Notes: a model not told the origin generated them from the letters alone. A stretch of 32,996 nt of DNA from Chitinophagaceae bacterium (GCA_947447005.1 CANFHO010000021.1:1-32996); one strand, 5' to 3'. Counted from the stretch's first letter, positions 1-9,284 are shown. Numbers and translations are program-made.

Positions 1-20
1 AATACAAGAAAGGATATTGC

Positions 21-1205
21 ATGATAGGACTAAAGAGTATATCGATTGCATCCTCATGCTTTTTCTCGTTCATTTTCATCACTATTTCAACACATGCACA
101 GAACAAGCTTTTTGATAAAGTATCTGTTGTGTTGAAAAAAGAGGTGATTGCAAGGGCAGATAAAGCGATGAGCTTGTTGCCTATCACTGTTACTGCATCT
201 CACAGTTCGAGGTCAGCTGGCGGACTGCACGATTTCTTTTCCGAAGGAGATTATTGGTGGCCAGATAGCAGCAATCCTAAAGGGCCATACATTCAACGGG
301 ATGGCATGACCAATCCTGATAATTTCACAGCACATCGCCTAGCAATGATTCGTTTCAGTAGAGCAGTGGGGGAGCTAACCTCCGCATACTTGCTTACACA
401 TGATCAAACCTATGCCCAAAAGGCATTACTACATATGCATGCATGGTTTGTAGATTCTGCTACTTTGATGAATCCTTCGTTGTTGTATGCCCAGGCAATA
501 AAAGGCAGATTTACAGGAAGAGGAATTGGTATCATTGATATGATTCAGATGATGGAAGTAGCACAAAGTGCATATGTGTTGGAGAAGACATATTCTATAG
601 ACCCCAAAGAAATTTCGAGTATAAAAAACTGGTTTTCTGCGTATCTAAAGTGGGTCACAAACCACCCTTATGGCAAGGATGAAAGGGATGCCAAAAACAA
701 CCATGGAACTTGCTGGGCGATGCAGGTGGCAGTGTTTGCCAAATTTGTTGGCGATACTGCAATGACAAATTTTTGCAAGGATAGATTCAAATATATTTTA
801 CTTCCCAATCAAATGGCAGCCGATGGAAGTTTTCCATTGGAATTGAAACGCACCAAACCATATGGGTATTCACTTTTCAATCTGGATGCAATAACAACAC
901 TCTGTTTTGTCCTGTCGGATCAAAAAGAAAATCTTTGGGAATATAAAATAGGAGATTCAATTACACTTAAGAAATCCATTGATTTTTTATATCCCTATGT
1001 GCATGATAAAAGTTCATGGCCCTATCCCCAAGATGTCATGTATTGGAATGAATGGCCCGTTGCACATCCTTTCCTCCTGTTTGGTTACAAAGGGTATAAA
1101 AACAAAGCATGGTTCCAACAATGGACATCTTTGAATCATTTTCCGGATAATGTAGAAGTCGTTCGGAATTTACCCATACGGAATCCACTTATTTGGATAT
1201 ATTAG
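21..1205 (+). CDS. Alginate-lyase-family polysaccharide lyase (exported)
   Basis: Probably a secreted or periplasmic lyase that cleaves a uronic-acid-containing polysaccharide by beta-elimination. Residues 1-27 form a signal peptide ending near THAQ. The rest is an all-helical alginate-lyase-type (PF05426-like) domain. The motif NNHGTCW around residues 226-232 matches the family's conserved Asn-His active-site segment (N227, H228). The length of 394 aa is normal for this family. The start ATG lies 20 bases from the window edge and gives a clean signal peptide, so the gene looks complete at its 5' end. The next gene starts within about 20 bases, and all four genes to 5819 read as one operon. 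The three sulfatases that follow suggest a sulfated uronate polymer, but the true substrate (alginate, glycosaminoglycan-like, ulvan-like) cannot be read from the sequence. Confidence 0.85.
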   Translation: MIGLKSISIASSCFFSFIFITISTHAQNKLFDKVSVVLKKEVIARADKAMSLLPITVTASHSSRSAGGLHDFFSEGDYWWPDSSNPKGPYIQRDGMTNPDNFTAHRLAMIRFSRAVGELTSAYLLTHDQTYAQKALLHMHAWFVDSATLMNPSLLYAQAIKGRFTGRGIGIIDMIQMMEVAQSAYVLEKTYSIDPKEISSIKNWFSAYLKWVTNHPYGKDERDAKNNHGTCWAMQVAVFAKFVGDTAMTNFCKDRFKYILLPNQMAADGSFPLELKRTKPYGYSLFNLDAITTLCFVLSDQKENLWEYKIGDSITLKKSIDFLYPYVHDKSSWPYPQDVMYWNEWPVAHPFLLFGYKGYKNKAWFQQWTSLNHFPDNVEVVRNLPIRNPLIWIY

Positions 1206-1226
1206 TAAATGATCAATCAGCATACA

Positions 1227-2819
1227 ATGAAAAAAGCATCGATATTTTTATCCATCATACTCTCCTTTATTGTATTTCATGGATTTTCTCAAAATCAGAA
1301 AAAGCCTAATATTCTTTTTATTGCTGTTGATGACCTGAAACCTATCATGGGGTGTTATGGTAACAAATTAATTAAGACACCTAATATAGATAGGCTTGCA
1401 AGGATGGGGACAGTATTCTCAGGTAACTATTGCCAACAGGCGGTTTGCGGTCCAACACGTGCAAGTTTAATGACTGGCATGCGTCCTGATTATACAAAAA
1501 TATGGGACTTGAAAACGCAGATGCGTGACATGAATCCGGATATTCTCACCTTACCTCAGTATTTGATTTCACAAGGTTATAATACGGTTGGTACAGGTAA
1601 GATATATCATCCAAGCAGTGCTATCAAGCAGATAGATCCGGTGTCGTGGAATACACCGTATCTCATTGTTGAAGCCAAGGATTATGCTGCTGGTTTTGGG
1701 AAGCCAGCTATCAAGCATTACCAGCGCCCTGAAAACAAAGCCATGTTTCTTGTGAAAAGACAAAAGCCAATTCGTGATGAAGATGACGATGAGCCTAACT
1801 CCATCAAAGGCCCATCTGTTGAAAATTATGATGTGCCTGATCATGCATATGAAGATGGAGCTATGACGCTGCTGGCTAAAGAGCAAATGATTAAAATGTC
1901 TAAAGATGCAAAGCCTTTCTTCATGGCAGTAGGATTTCACAAGCCACACTTGCCATTTGTTGCACCTAAAAAATATTGGGATTTATACAATCGTGCAGAC
2001 ATGCCTTTGGCAACTTTTCAGGAACATGCATCCAATGCACCAGAACTGGCCTATCACAAATCTGGAGAGCTTCGAAATTATACAGATATACCGGAGTTTG
2101 CAACCTTCAACCAGCCAGGTAATTACATAAGATTGAAAACTGAAAAACAGCTAGAACTGATACATGGGTATTACGCCTCAGTATCCTATATGGATGCGCA
2201 GGTGGGAATATTGTTGAATACACTTGATTCTTTGGGAACATTGAACAATACCATTATTGTATTTTGGGGAGATCATGGATGGCATTTGGGTGATCATGAT
2301 CTTTGGGAAAAACATACCAACCTTGAACAGGCAACACGTGCCCCACTGATAATTGCCGCTCCGGGAATGAAGTCAGGAGTTACTCAATCTTTATCAGAAC
2401 ATTTGGACATATTTCCAACTATTTGTGATTTGGCATCCGTGCCTGTTCCAACACATTTACACGGCAAGAGCCTAAAGCCACTTATGGAAAATAAAAAATC
2501 AACCGTAAATCAATTTGCCATCAGCCAATATCCTCGTAAGCTGAATAAAGAAGAAGCAAAAAAGAAAAATTATACCAATGTTTCAATGATGGGATATAGC
2601 ATGCGAACGGATAAGTATCGTTTCACCATATGGATGAATGATTTTACTACCAGCGAGCCTTTCAGTGAAAGCAAAGTATATGCTACAGAGTTGTATGATT
2701 ATACTGTTGATCCGCTTGAAAAGAAGAATGTGGTTGATGAAAAATCATATTCAAAAGTATCTGCCGACATGTATAAAAAAATGATAGAATTTTTCAAATC
2801 TCAAGAAAAAGTAAAATGA
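1227..2819 (+). CDS. Sulfatase, iduronate-2-sulfatase-like (first of tandem pair)
   Basis: Type I (formylglycine) sulfatase that would remove sulfate esters from a sugar, probably a sulfated uronic acid, in the periplasm. The signal peptide MKKASIFLSII... ends near GFSQ. The metal-binding segment AVDDLKP, the formylglycine motif CGPTR (Cys at about residue 74 from this start) and the C-terminal GDHGWHLGDH segment are all present. These and the DLKP/WDLKTQ signatures resemble iduronate-2-sulfatases. The ORF can also start at 1209 (six more residues, MINQHT). I prefer 1227 because it gives a typical signal peptide. The stop overlaps the next start as ATGA at 2816-2819, implying translational coupling. 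It is clearly a paralog of the next gene. Confidence 0.9.
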   Translation: MKKASIFLSIILSFIVFHGFSQNQKKPNILFIAVDDLKPIMGCYGNKLIKTPNIDRLARMGTVFSGNYCQQAVCGPTRASLMTGMRPDYTKIWDLKTQMRDMNPDILTLPQYLISQGYNTVGTGKIYHPSSAIKQIDPVSWNTPYLIVEAKDYAAGFGKPAIKHYQRPENKAMFLVKRQKPIRDEDDDEPNSIKGPSVENYDVPDHAYEDGAMTLLAKEQMIKMSKDAKPFFMAVGFHKPHLPFVAPKKYWDLYNRADMPLATFQEHASNAPELAYHKSGELRNYTDIPEFATFNQPGNYIRLKTEKQLELIHGYYASVSYMDAQVGILLNTLDSLGTLNNTIIVFWGDHGWHLGDHDLWEKHTNLEQATRAPLIIAAPGMKSGVTQSLSEHLDIFPTICDLASVPVPTHLHGKSLKPLMENKKSTVNQFAISQYPRKLNKEEAKKKNYTNVSMMGYSMRTDKYRFTIWMNDFTTSEPFSESKVYATELYDYTVDPLEKKNVVDEKSYSKVSADMYKKMIEFFKSQEKVK

Positions 2820-4441
2820 TCAAATTGAAAGTTATCAAGAAAGCATTGATATGCATTTTTTGCATCAACTTTATTTCACTTGGCATGGATGGGCAAACAA
2901 ACAAGCCGAATATTTTATTTATTGCTGTTGATGATCTGAAGCCGATTATAGGTGCCTATGGCAATCGGATGATTAAAACACCCAATATCGACAGGCTGGC
3001 GAAGCGTGGCACCGTGTTCATGAACAACTATTGTCAGCAAGCAGTCTGTGGACCAACAAGAGCAAGTTTGCTTACTGGCATGCGTCCGGACATGACTAAA
3101 ATTTGGGATTTGAAAACCCAATTGAGAGATGTGAGTCCCAACATTATAACCCTACCCCAATACCTTATAACTCAGGGGTATTCCACCCAGGGTATCGGAA
3201 AAGTCTTTGACCCTCGGAATGTAGATAAGAATATTGACAATGTTTCCTGGAGTGTACCTTACTATAAAATAGATAAAAAATATTATGCCCCTGAATGTGG
3301 TGAACCTGCTGCAGGCATATATCAAAAGAAGGAAACCAAAGATGCCGTTGAAAAGATTATTCAGGAATGTTTAGCGAAAGGAATGACCAGGGCTGAGGCC
3401 AATGCAGAGGCGGCTCTCAAAGTAAAGCCATCAACGGAATGTGTAGATGTACCCGATAATGCATACAATGATGGTGCCAACATTATGCAATCGAAGGATA
3501 TTCTGAAAAAGTTGTCAACGAGTGGACAGCCTTTCTTTTTTGCTGTGGGCATCGCCAAACCTCATCTTCCATTTGTAGCGCCAAAAAAATATTGGGATTT
3601 ATATAAGCGTTCTGAAATGCCATTGGCATCTTTTCAGGAACAAAACTCAAATCCAATTCCCACAGCGTATCACAGTGCAAGTGAATTGAGGGCCTATACA
3701 GATATACCCACTGAAATTGATAAAACTCCCCAAAAGAAATTTGGCTTGACTATTTCTATGGAGAAGCAACAAGAGTTGATTCATGGTTATTATGCAGCCA
3801 TTTCATATACAGATGCTTTGGTAGGGGAGTTGTTGAATACACTCGATTCATTGGGTTTATCAAAAAACACCATCATTGTGCTCTGGGGTGATCATGGATG
3901 GCATTTGGGTGATCATAATCTATGGTGCAAGCATAGCAACTTTGAACAAGCAACACATGCACCTTTGATCATTAGTGCACCGGGAATTACACCAAACAAG
4001 ACTAGCTCCATTTCTGAACACGTGGATATTTTTCCAACCTTATGTGATTTAGCTGGAGTAGAAGTGCCAAAACATCTGCAAGGTAAAAGTCTCAAGCCTG
4101 TGATGAAGAATCAAAATATAACTGTAAAGAAGTATGCTGTAAGCCAATATCCACGAAGTGGTGTTGATGAGGAAAGTGGTCGTCTAGGATATGCTCCGGC
4201 AAATGTGATGGGGTACTCAATAAGGAATAGTCAATACAGGTTTACCATCTGGATGAAAAATAGTTTCATATCTACCAGGCCATATGATAAAAATGACGAG
4301 TTAGGAGTCGAGTTGTATGATTATAAAGCAGATCCACTTGAAACAAAAAATGTTGCCAAAGAGAAGAACTACATACCTGTTGCCAAACAATTAAAATCAG
4401 ACATGTTGAAATATTTTAAATCGCAGTTCATTGAGAAATAA
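2816..4441 (+). CDS. Sulfatase, iduronate-2-sulfatase-like (second of tandem pair)
   Basis: A second exported type I sulfatase, 541 aa, closely related to its upstream neighbour: both share AVDDLKPI, YCQQAVCGPTRASL, LPQYLI and WGDHGWHLGDH. The formylglycine cysteine is at about residue 78 in CGPTR. A hydrophobic N-terminal signal segment ends near MDGQ. It differs from the first copy by an inserted helical stretch around residues 165-210 (KKETKDAVEKIIQECLAKG), which may alter substrate access. It starts inside the preceding stop codon (ATGA), so the two are likely co-translated. Tandem duplication followed by divergence, giving two regiospecificities on one polysaccharide, is the natural reading, but this is inference. 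Confidence 0.9.
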   Translation: MIKLKVIKKALICIFCINFISLGMDGQTNKPNILFIAVDDLKPIIGAYGNRMIKTPNIDRLAKRGTVFMNNYCQQAVCGPTRASLLTGMRPDMTKIWDLKTQLRDVSPNIITLPQYLITQGYSTQGIGKVFDPRNVDKNIDNVSWSVPYYKIDKKYYAPECGEPAAGIYQKKETKDAVEKIIQECLAKGMTRAEANAEAALKVKPSTECVDVPDNAYNDGANIMQSKDILKKLSTSGQPFFFAVGIAKPHLPFVAPKKYWDLYKRSEMPLASFQEQNSNPIPTAYHSASELRAYTDIPTEIDKTPQKKFGLTISMEKQQELIHGYYAAISYTDALVGELLNTLDSLGLSKNTIIVLWGDHGWHLGDHNLWCKHSNFEQATHAPLIISAPGITPNKTSSISEHVDIFPTLCDLAGVEVPKHLQGKSLKPVMKNQNITVKKYAVSQYPRSGVDEESGRLGYAPANVMGYSIRNSQYRFTIWMKNSFISTRPYDKNDELGVELYDYKADPLETKNVAKEKNYIPVAKQLKSDMLKYFKSQFIEK

Positions 4442-4514
4442 TTCAACATACAAATTGAATATATTCAGTTTCATATTGAACTTCCATTTTGCTGCTCAAT
4501 CAATAAACCATTTA

Positions 4515-5819
4515 ATGAAATATTTTAGTTTTTTATTGTTCTCATTGCTCATTTCAAGCCTTACCATCGCACAAGTAAAAAAGCCTAATATCATTTTTAT
4601 ATTGGCAGATGATCTGGGTATAGATGGTGTAGGATCTTATGGAGCAGATTTGTACAAAACACCTGTGATTGACAAGCTCGCAAAAGAAGGAATCCGATAT
4701 ACCAATGCATATACAGCGCCTCTCTGCGGCCCTTCCAGGGCATTGATCCTGTCTGGAAGATATGCATTCAGAACCGGTGCCGTCAATCAGGATATGACCA
4801 GAGAAATGCTGCCCACGGTTGAAACATTTATGCCTTCCATCTTGAAAAAAGCAGGGTATACATCAAGTATGATTGGTAAGTGGGGACAACTTCCTCTGGG
4901 TCCTGCGGAATTTGGTTTTGATGATTATCTGCGATTTTTTGGAAGTGGTGTATATGAGAGTTCTACTGAAAAAAAGGAAAAATATGTATTGAATGGGAAG
5001 GATTTGGTGTTGAAGCCAAACGAGTATATGCCTGACCTCATGCATGATCACATGGTTGACTTCTTGTCCAGTCACAAAAAAGATCCCTTTTACTTGTATT
5101 ATTCACTGGTTCATGTACATGGCGAAATCATTGCCACACCTGATTCAAAGCCAGGAACCACTGATTTTAAAGAATTGTACACGGATAACATTTCTTACAT
5201 GGATAAACTTGTAGGAAAGCTGATTAAAACATTGGATAGCTTGAAACTCAGGGATAATACGATGATTGTATTTTTTGGTGACAATGGAACTGCAGGTCAG
5301 GCCTCCGTGATTGGCAGGGTAAATGGTAAAAAACTCATAGGGAAAAAAGGTACCATGCAAGAGGGTGGAAGTCTGGTTCCCATGATTGTGAACTGGCCTG
5401 GAGTTATCAAAAAGCCAGGTGTTTCAACCAATTTGATTGACGCATCAGATTTTCTACCCACATTTGCTGAGATAGCAGGTGCTCCTCTTCCAACCAACAA
5501 TATATTGGATGGTACCAGTTTTGCGTATCAATTGAAAGGTGGAAAAGGTACTCCAAGAGATTGGATTTTCACCGAATTAGGCAATGATTGGTATGTGCGT
5601 TCTGCCAATTGGAAACTTACACGTTCAGGCGATCTATATGACATGCGCAAAGCACCGTTCGAAGAGAATTTGGCTGTTATGGATGAAAAGACATTACAGG
5701 AAAAGCAAAAACTACAGGCAGTGATGGATAAGTTGAACCCGGCAGGAGGCATTTTGGACAAAGGTGATGGCTCCGGACGACATGCAACAAAAACCAAAGC
5801 CAAGCAGAAAAATCAATAA
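4515..5819 (+). CDS. Arylsulfatase-type sulfatase
   Basis: Third exported type I sulfatase of the operon, from a different subfamily. From the chosen start the signal peptide is MKYFSFLLFSLLISSLTIAQ. ILADDLGIDGVGSYG carries the metal-binding Asp pair, CGPSR at residues 71-75 carries the formylglycine cysteine, and MIGKWG and FFGDNGT are the other metal and sulfate-binding segments. The ORF track extends it to 4431, overlapping the preceding gene, but those 28 extra residues lack signal-peptide character; the start at 4515 is much better. The C-terminus is short and rich in Lys. As the last gene of the run it is followed by about 100 bases with no strong terminator. Like the other two it needs a sulfatase-maturating enzyme that is not evident in this window. 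Confidence 0.88.
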   Translation: MKYFSFLLFSLLISSLTIAQVKKPNIIFILADDLGIDGVGSYGADLYKTPVIDKLAKEGIRYTNAYTAPLCGPSRALILSGRYAFRTGAVNQDMTREMLPTVETFMPSILKKAGYTSSMIGKWGQLPLGPAEFGFDDYLRFFGSGVYESSTEKKEKYVLNGKDLVLKPNEYMPDLMHDHMVDFLSSHKKDPFYLYYSLVHVHGEIIATPDSKPGTTDFKELYTDNISYMDKLVGKLIKTLDSLKLRDNTMIVFFGDNGTAGQASVIGRVNGKKLIGKKGTMQEGGSLVPMIVNWPGVIKKPGVSTNLIDASDFLPTFAEIAGAPLPTNNILDGTSFAYQLKGGKGTPRDWIFTELGNDWYVRSANWKLTRSGDLYDMRKAPFEENLAVMDEKTLQEKQKLQAVMDKLNPAGGILDKGDGSGRHATKTKAKQKNQ

Positions 5820-5892
5820 AAATTCAATTGAACTCCATCAATGCGGGTTGATTCATTTCATTTTTGAATGTGAAATTAGAATTCACCTTTTA

Positions 5893-5922
5893 TTGTTGCC
5901 TCTCTTTATTGCAGTAAGTTTG
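5893..5922 (+). promoter_or_regulatory. Candidate Bacteroidota sigma-ABfr promoter of the methyltransferase gene
   Basis: TAAGTTTG at 5915-5922 matches the Bacteroidota -7 consensus TAnnTTTG exactly. A TTG at 5893-5895 lies 19 bases upstream, as expected for the -33 element. The ATG follows at 5928, so transcription would begin at or next to the start codon and the mRNA would be almost leaderless. Confidence 0.55.
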
Positions 5923-5927
5923 CTTTA

Positions 5928-7103
5928 ATGTCGGTATTCAATCAAAAAAGAAAGGTCATCATCACTTGTCACAAGTGGTTATCTGGTGCATTGGAAAAAG
6001 AAGTTCGGGCGCTGGGTTTTACTCCTGAGCGGGTATTTCAAACAGGAGTAGAGTTGTTTGGTTCGGTAGAAGATTGCATCCGGCTGAACCTTCATCTTCG
6101 ATGTGCAAGTCAGGTGATGTATTCCTTAAAATCATTTGTGTGCAATGATCCTGATGAATTATATCAAAATGTGCTTGGTGTATCATGGGAAAAGTATATT
6201 GCCCCCAATGGCTATTTTTCAGTAACCAGCAATGTGTTTCATCCAACCATATCTACCAATCTGTTTGCCAATCTGCGTGTGAAGGATGCCATTGTAGATA
6301 AAATGAGGCGTTTTTCAAAAATGCGACCAACAACAGGTTCAGATCTGGTGGGTACCGTTGTATATCTTTTTTGGAAGAACGAAGAAGCAGAAGTGTTTCT
6401 CGATACCTCCGGCGAAACATTGGCTAAACACGGGTATCGTAAATTGCCTGGTACCGCTCCCATGCTGGAAGCACTGGCTGCTGCAACCATTCTTTCTACC
6501 AAATGGGATCAATCTTCCACATTCATCAATCCGATGTGTGGTTCAGGAACCCTGGCCATTGAAGCTGCATTGATTGCCACAAAACGTGCACCAGGACTTC
6601 TCCGGGATAATTATGCATTCATGCATATCCTTGGATATGAATCAGAGATGTATAAACCGGAACGTGCTAAGTTGGAGGAACAAATCTCAGAGCCACCTTC
6701 GTTGAAAATTATTGCCACTGATATCAGCGAGCGTGCTATTTATATTTCAAAGATGAATGCCGAATTGGCTGGGGTAGATCATTTGATCGATTTCAGTGTA
6801 TGTGATTTTGAACAGACACCTATTCCGGAAGAGGATGGAATTGTGATGATCAATCCTGAATATGGAGAGCGTTTGGGTGAGGAAGATGAATTGGCTTCAA
6901 CCTACTCACGCATCGGTGATTTTTTCAAGAACAAGTGCAAAGGAAAAACAGGTTATGTATTTACAGGTAATCTGGATCTCGCAAAATCAATCCGACTCAA
7001 GCCCAGCAGACGAATAGAGTTTTTCAATGCTAAAATTGATTGCAGGTTGTTGGAGTATGAATTGTATGCAGGAAGCAGAAGAGAAAATAAAAGAGTAGAG
7101 TGA
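5928..7103 (+). CDS. THUMP-domain class I SAM RNA methyltransferase (RlmL-like)
   Basis: Predicted N2-guanine methyltransferase acting on 23S rRNA, related to the N-terminal half of RlmKL/YcbY. A THUMP RNA-binding domain covers about residues 55-165. The Rossmann methyltransferase domain follows, with the SAM-binding/insert motif NPMCGSGTLAIEAAL near residue 203 and ATDISERAI further on. The catalytic motif is usually (N/D)PPY; here it reads NPEYGER (N309-Y312), a Pro-to-Glu change at the second proline. Rest of the fold is intact and the length (391 aa) is normal for single-domain RlmL-type enzymes, so it is probably functional. It is unrelated to the sulfatase operon and has its own promoter. 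Its stop codon lies inside the left arm of a terminator hairpin shared with the convergent gene. Confidence 0.85.
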   Translation: MSVFNQKRKVIITCHKWLSGALEKEVRALGFTPERVFQTGVELFGSVEDCIRLNLHLRCASQVMYSLKSFVCNDPDELYQNVLGVSWEKYIAPNGYFSVTSNVFHPTISTNLFANLRVKDAIVDKMRRFSKMRPTTGSDLVGTVVYLFWKNEEAEVFLDTSGETLAKHGYRKLPGTAPMLEALAAATILSTKWDQSSTFINPMCGSGTLAIEAALIATKRAPGLLRDNYAFMHILGYESEMYKPERAKLEEQISEPPSLKIIATDISERAIYISKMNAELAGVDHLIDFSVCDFEQTPIPEEDGIVMINPEYGERLGEEDELASTYSRIGDFFKNKCKGKTGYVFTGNLDLAKSIRLKPSRRIEFFNAKIDCRLLEYELYAGSRRENKRVE

Positions 7104-7170
7104 AGAATGAAAAATGAGAACAGCCAAGTCGGTAAATGTTCATAGGCTATTTTTATTTTTCACTCTACTC
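7093..7170. terminator. Long imperfect inverted repeat between convergent genes (bidirectional terminator)
   Basis: GAGTAGAGTGAA at 7093-7104 pairs perfectly with TTCACTCTACTC at 7159-7170. The pairing extends outward imperfectly (AGAGAAAATAAAAGAG against CTCTTTTATTTTTTCTCTT) and inward around the AGCC/GGCT bases. T-rich sequence follows the right arm, and A-rich sequence precedes the left arm, so the structure could end transcription from both sides. The methyltransferase stop TGA (7101-7103) is within the left arm. Confidence 0.6.
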
Positions 7171-7193
7171 CTTTCTCTTTTATTTTTTCTCTT

Positions 7194-9284
7194 TTATTGA
7201 ACGATTTTCTCGACATGCACCATCCGTCCATTTTCCGTGATGCCTTCCAAAACGATTTTCATTCTTTTTGCTCCAGTGATGTTATTGAAACGGATCGTTT
7301 GAGATTTTTCCATGTCGAAAATAATATCAGGAACCCAATAAATGGTTGATGTTTTTGATGCAGCATCCGACTTCATACTTTCAATTGTGAAGTCCAGCAT
7401 TTTTGAATAACCTGGATATTTGAATGAAGGGAGTTGGCCAAAATCAGTTGTGGTCATGTCTTCACCCTTTTTCGTATAAATAGAAATGACAGGTGCAACG
7501 CCGATTCCAGGCAGGTTCAATGTGCCCGGACCATAATATTTTACAAAGGCAATTTGGGAAATGGGAATGGATGCAGCTACATCAGTGCCTGTTTGTAATA
7601 CTTCATCCAAAAAAATCTGTGCTGGGATTTTTCCGCCGGTTAATGACAGTACACGGGTACTGAAAATATCATATTTGCTGGCACTCCTTCTGGTAATATC
7701 AAGGCCATTAACCTTGCTTTGAAGATAATCAAAGACATTGCCCATATTTGATTTTGGGGGCTCATTGATCAAATCAATGCTTTTCCCAATGGCATTGCTT
7801 CTGAACATGCCTGAAGTATAACGACGGTTAACACCTTCCGTTTTTGTTCTGAGAGTACTGCTCAATGAGATCTCTTCGAGTGTTTTGATCTTGATGGTTG
7901 CATCGAGTAACAAGTATATGCCTTCGTTATTCGATGAATTTATTTTACCAGCCTCGCTCAAGTAAGTATAAGCATTGTTTACATCAGATGAAGCAGGAGA
8001 AAGAAAACGATTAATGGCCGCTAAGCTGTCTTTCAACACTTTGATTTCAAAATTCTCTTTATGCAATTGATAGAAGATGCTCACAGTATCTTGGAAAATC
8101 AGGTTCGGAATTTCAAAGTTTCCATTATGTTGCAATGGAACAACCAGCATGTCACTTGTGGTATCTGATCTTTGTAGAATCAGGTTGATTTCTTTTTGTT
8201 TGATAGACCCTTTATTTCTGAATGCCTTTCCTTTAATTTGAATATATGGGATATCACGTATAAGGCTATCTGGTGCGTTGTTATAATTAAAGAGTGTTGA
8301 TTGTTTGATCAGATCGTTGACCACTTTTACTGAATCATTTGGAAGCAGCAAAGATGATGAGATTTGTTTTGTGGATGGTATCAGAAAGCTGGAGAAAATG
8401 TTATTGTTATTGTCAAATGATGATTCATGATCAGCGTCTGTAACAGAAAGAGAGAAGCTCCCAACGGTGCTGTCTGGAAAAGAAATACGTAAAACATTTT
8501 GTGCTTGTAAGGCTCGTCCCAAGGTATCTATTTGGATGCTTGGTTCTATAAAAAAATCATGGTTGTTGATGAATGTGGGTTCATAGGCAATTGTCTTCAT
8601 CTCATCTTCCAGCAATTTCAATTCAAGTACACCTGAGGGCATATCAGTTACAGGTAGTTTTACTTTAACTGGAAAGTTGTTTTTTATCGGTATTTCAAAA
8701 AATACCTGTCCATACATGGTTCCTTGAAGAATCAGTTCACCTTGTACATCCAGAGGTGAATGGCTTTTTACATAAACGTATCCATTGCGAATATCAGAAA
8801 CATCAAAATGAATGTTTTCGGAAATGATTTTTGAAGATTCTTCTGTAAGCGAAGGTTGGGTTAGCGCATATTTTTTTAATGGGTTGATGATTGGAATGAC
8901 TTGAACATATCTGCTAATATTAACTTTCGCTTGTGTACGAGTATAAGCCCTGATCAAATAAACATCTTCAGGTAAATTTCCTGGAATTTCTATGTTCCCA
9001 ATAGCGGTTCCCCATACAATGGGTAAATGTATTGTATGTATTTTTTTACCTTTTGAATTAGACAGTTCAACATATAGGTTCTTGCTATTTTGACTTGGAA
9101 TGAAATTGCTCAATACATAAGCTTTGAGCCAAATGGTTTCTCCAGCTCTATAGCTTTTCTTATCAGTATGAACATAGAGTTGTTCGGTTTCTGCAAATTT
9201 TTTAGATTCGATTTGTCCATTTGTTTGCAAAGAGATCAATAAAATAGAAAAGAAAATTGATATGACATTGACCTTATAAATCAT
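7194..9284 (-). CDS. Exported MG2 / TonB-plug-like protein
   Basis: A 696-residue exported protein of a type common in Bacteroidota but of unknown role. It has a signal peptide (ends near TNGQ). It then carries a macroglobulin MG2-like beta domain at about residues 35-120, with the hallmark YVHTDKKSYRAGETIWLKAYV and the DVYLIRAYT segment. Mid-protein beta-rich domains follow. A C-terminal segment (about 520-610, VFDYLQSKVNGLDI ... QIFLDEV ... SQIAFVKYYGPG) resembles the plug domain of TonB-dependent receptors without any following barrel. This architecture suggests an outer-membrane-associated or periplasmic scaffold rather than a transporter. There is no thioester motif, so it is not a classic alpha-2-macroglobulin. 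It is monocistronic and convergent with the methyltransferase gene. Confidence 0.7.
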   Translation of the reverse strand: MIYKVNVISIFFSILLISLQTNGQIESKKFAETEQLYVHTDKKSYRAGETIWLKAYVLSNFIPSQNSKNLYVELSNSKGKKIHTIHLPIVWGTAIGNIEIPGNLPEDVYLIRAYTRTQAKVNISRYVQVIPIINPLKKYALTQPSLTEESSKIISENIHFDVSDIRNGYVYVKSHSPLDVQGELILQGTMYGQVFFEIPIKNNFPVKVKLPVTDMPSGVLELKLLEDEMKTIAYEPTFINNHDFFIEPSIQIDTLGRALQAQNVLRISFPDSTVGSFSLSVTDADHESSFDNNNNIFSSFLIPSTKQISSSLLLPNDSVKVVNDLIKQSTLFNYNNAPDSLIRDIPYIQIKGKAFRNKGSIKQKEINLILQRSDTTSDMLVVPLQHNGNFEIPNLIFQDTVSIFYQLHKENFEIKVLKDSLAAINRFLSPASSDVNNAYTYLSEAGKINSSNNEGIYLLLDATIKIKTLEEISLSSTLRTKTEGVNRRYTSGMFRSNAIGKSIDLINEPPKSNMGNVFDYLQSKVNGLDITRRSASKYDIFSTRVLSLTGGKIPAQIFLDEVLQTGTDVAASIPISQIAFVKYYGPGTLNLPGIGVAPVISIYTKKGEDMTTTDFGQLPSFKYPGYSKMLDFTIESMKSDAASKTSTIYWVPDIIFDMEKSQTIRFNNITGAKRMKIVLEGITENGRMVHVEKIVQ

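Noticed and set aside
1569-1949. 126-aa minus-strand ORF inside the first sulfatase gene
   Set aside because: It is a shadow ORF fully inside a well-supported gene with no recognisable domain.
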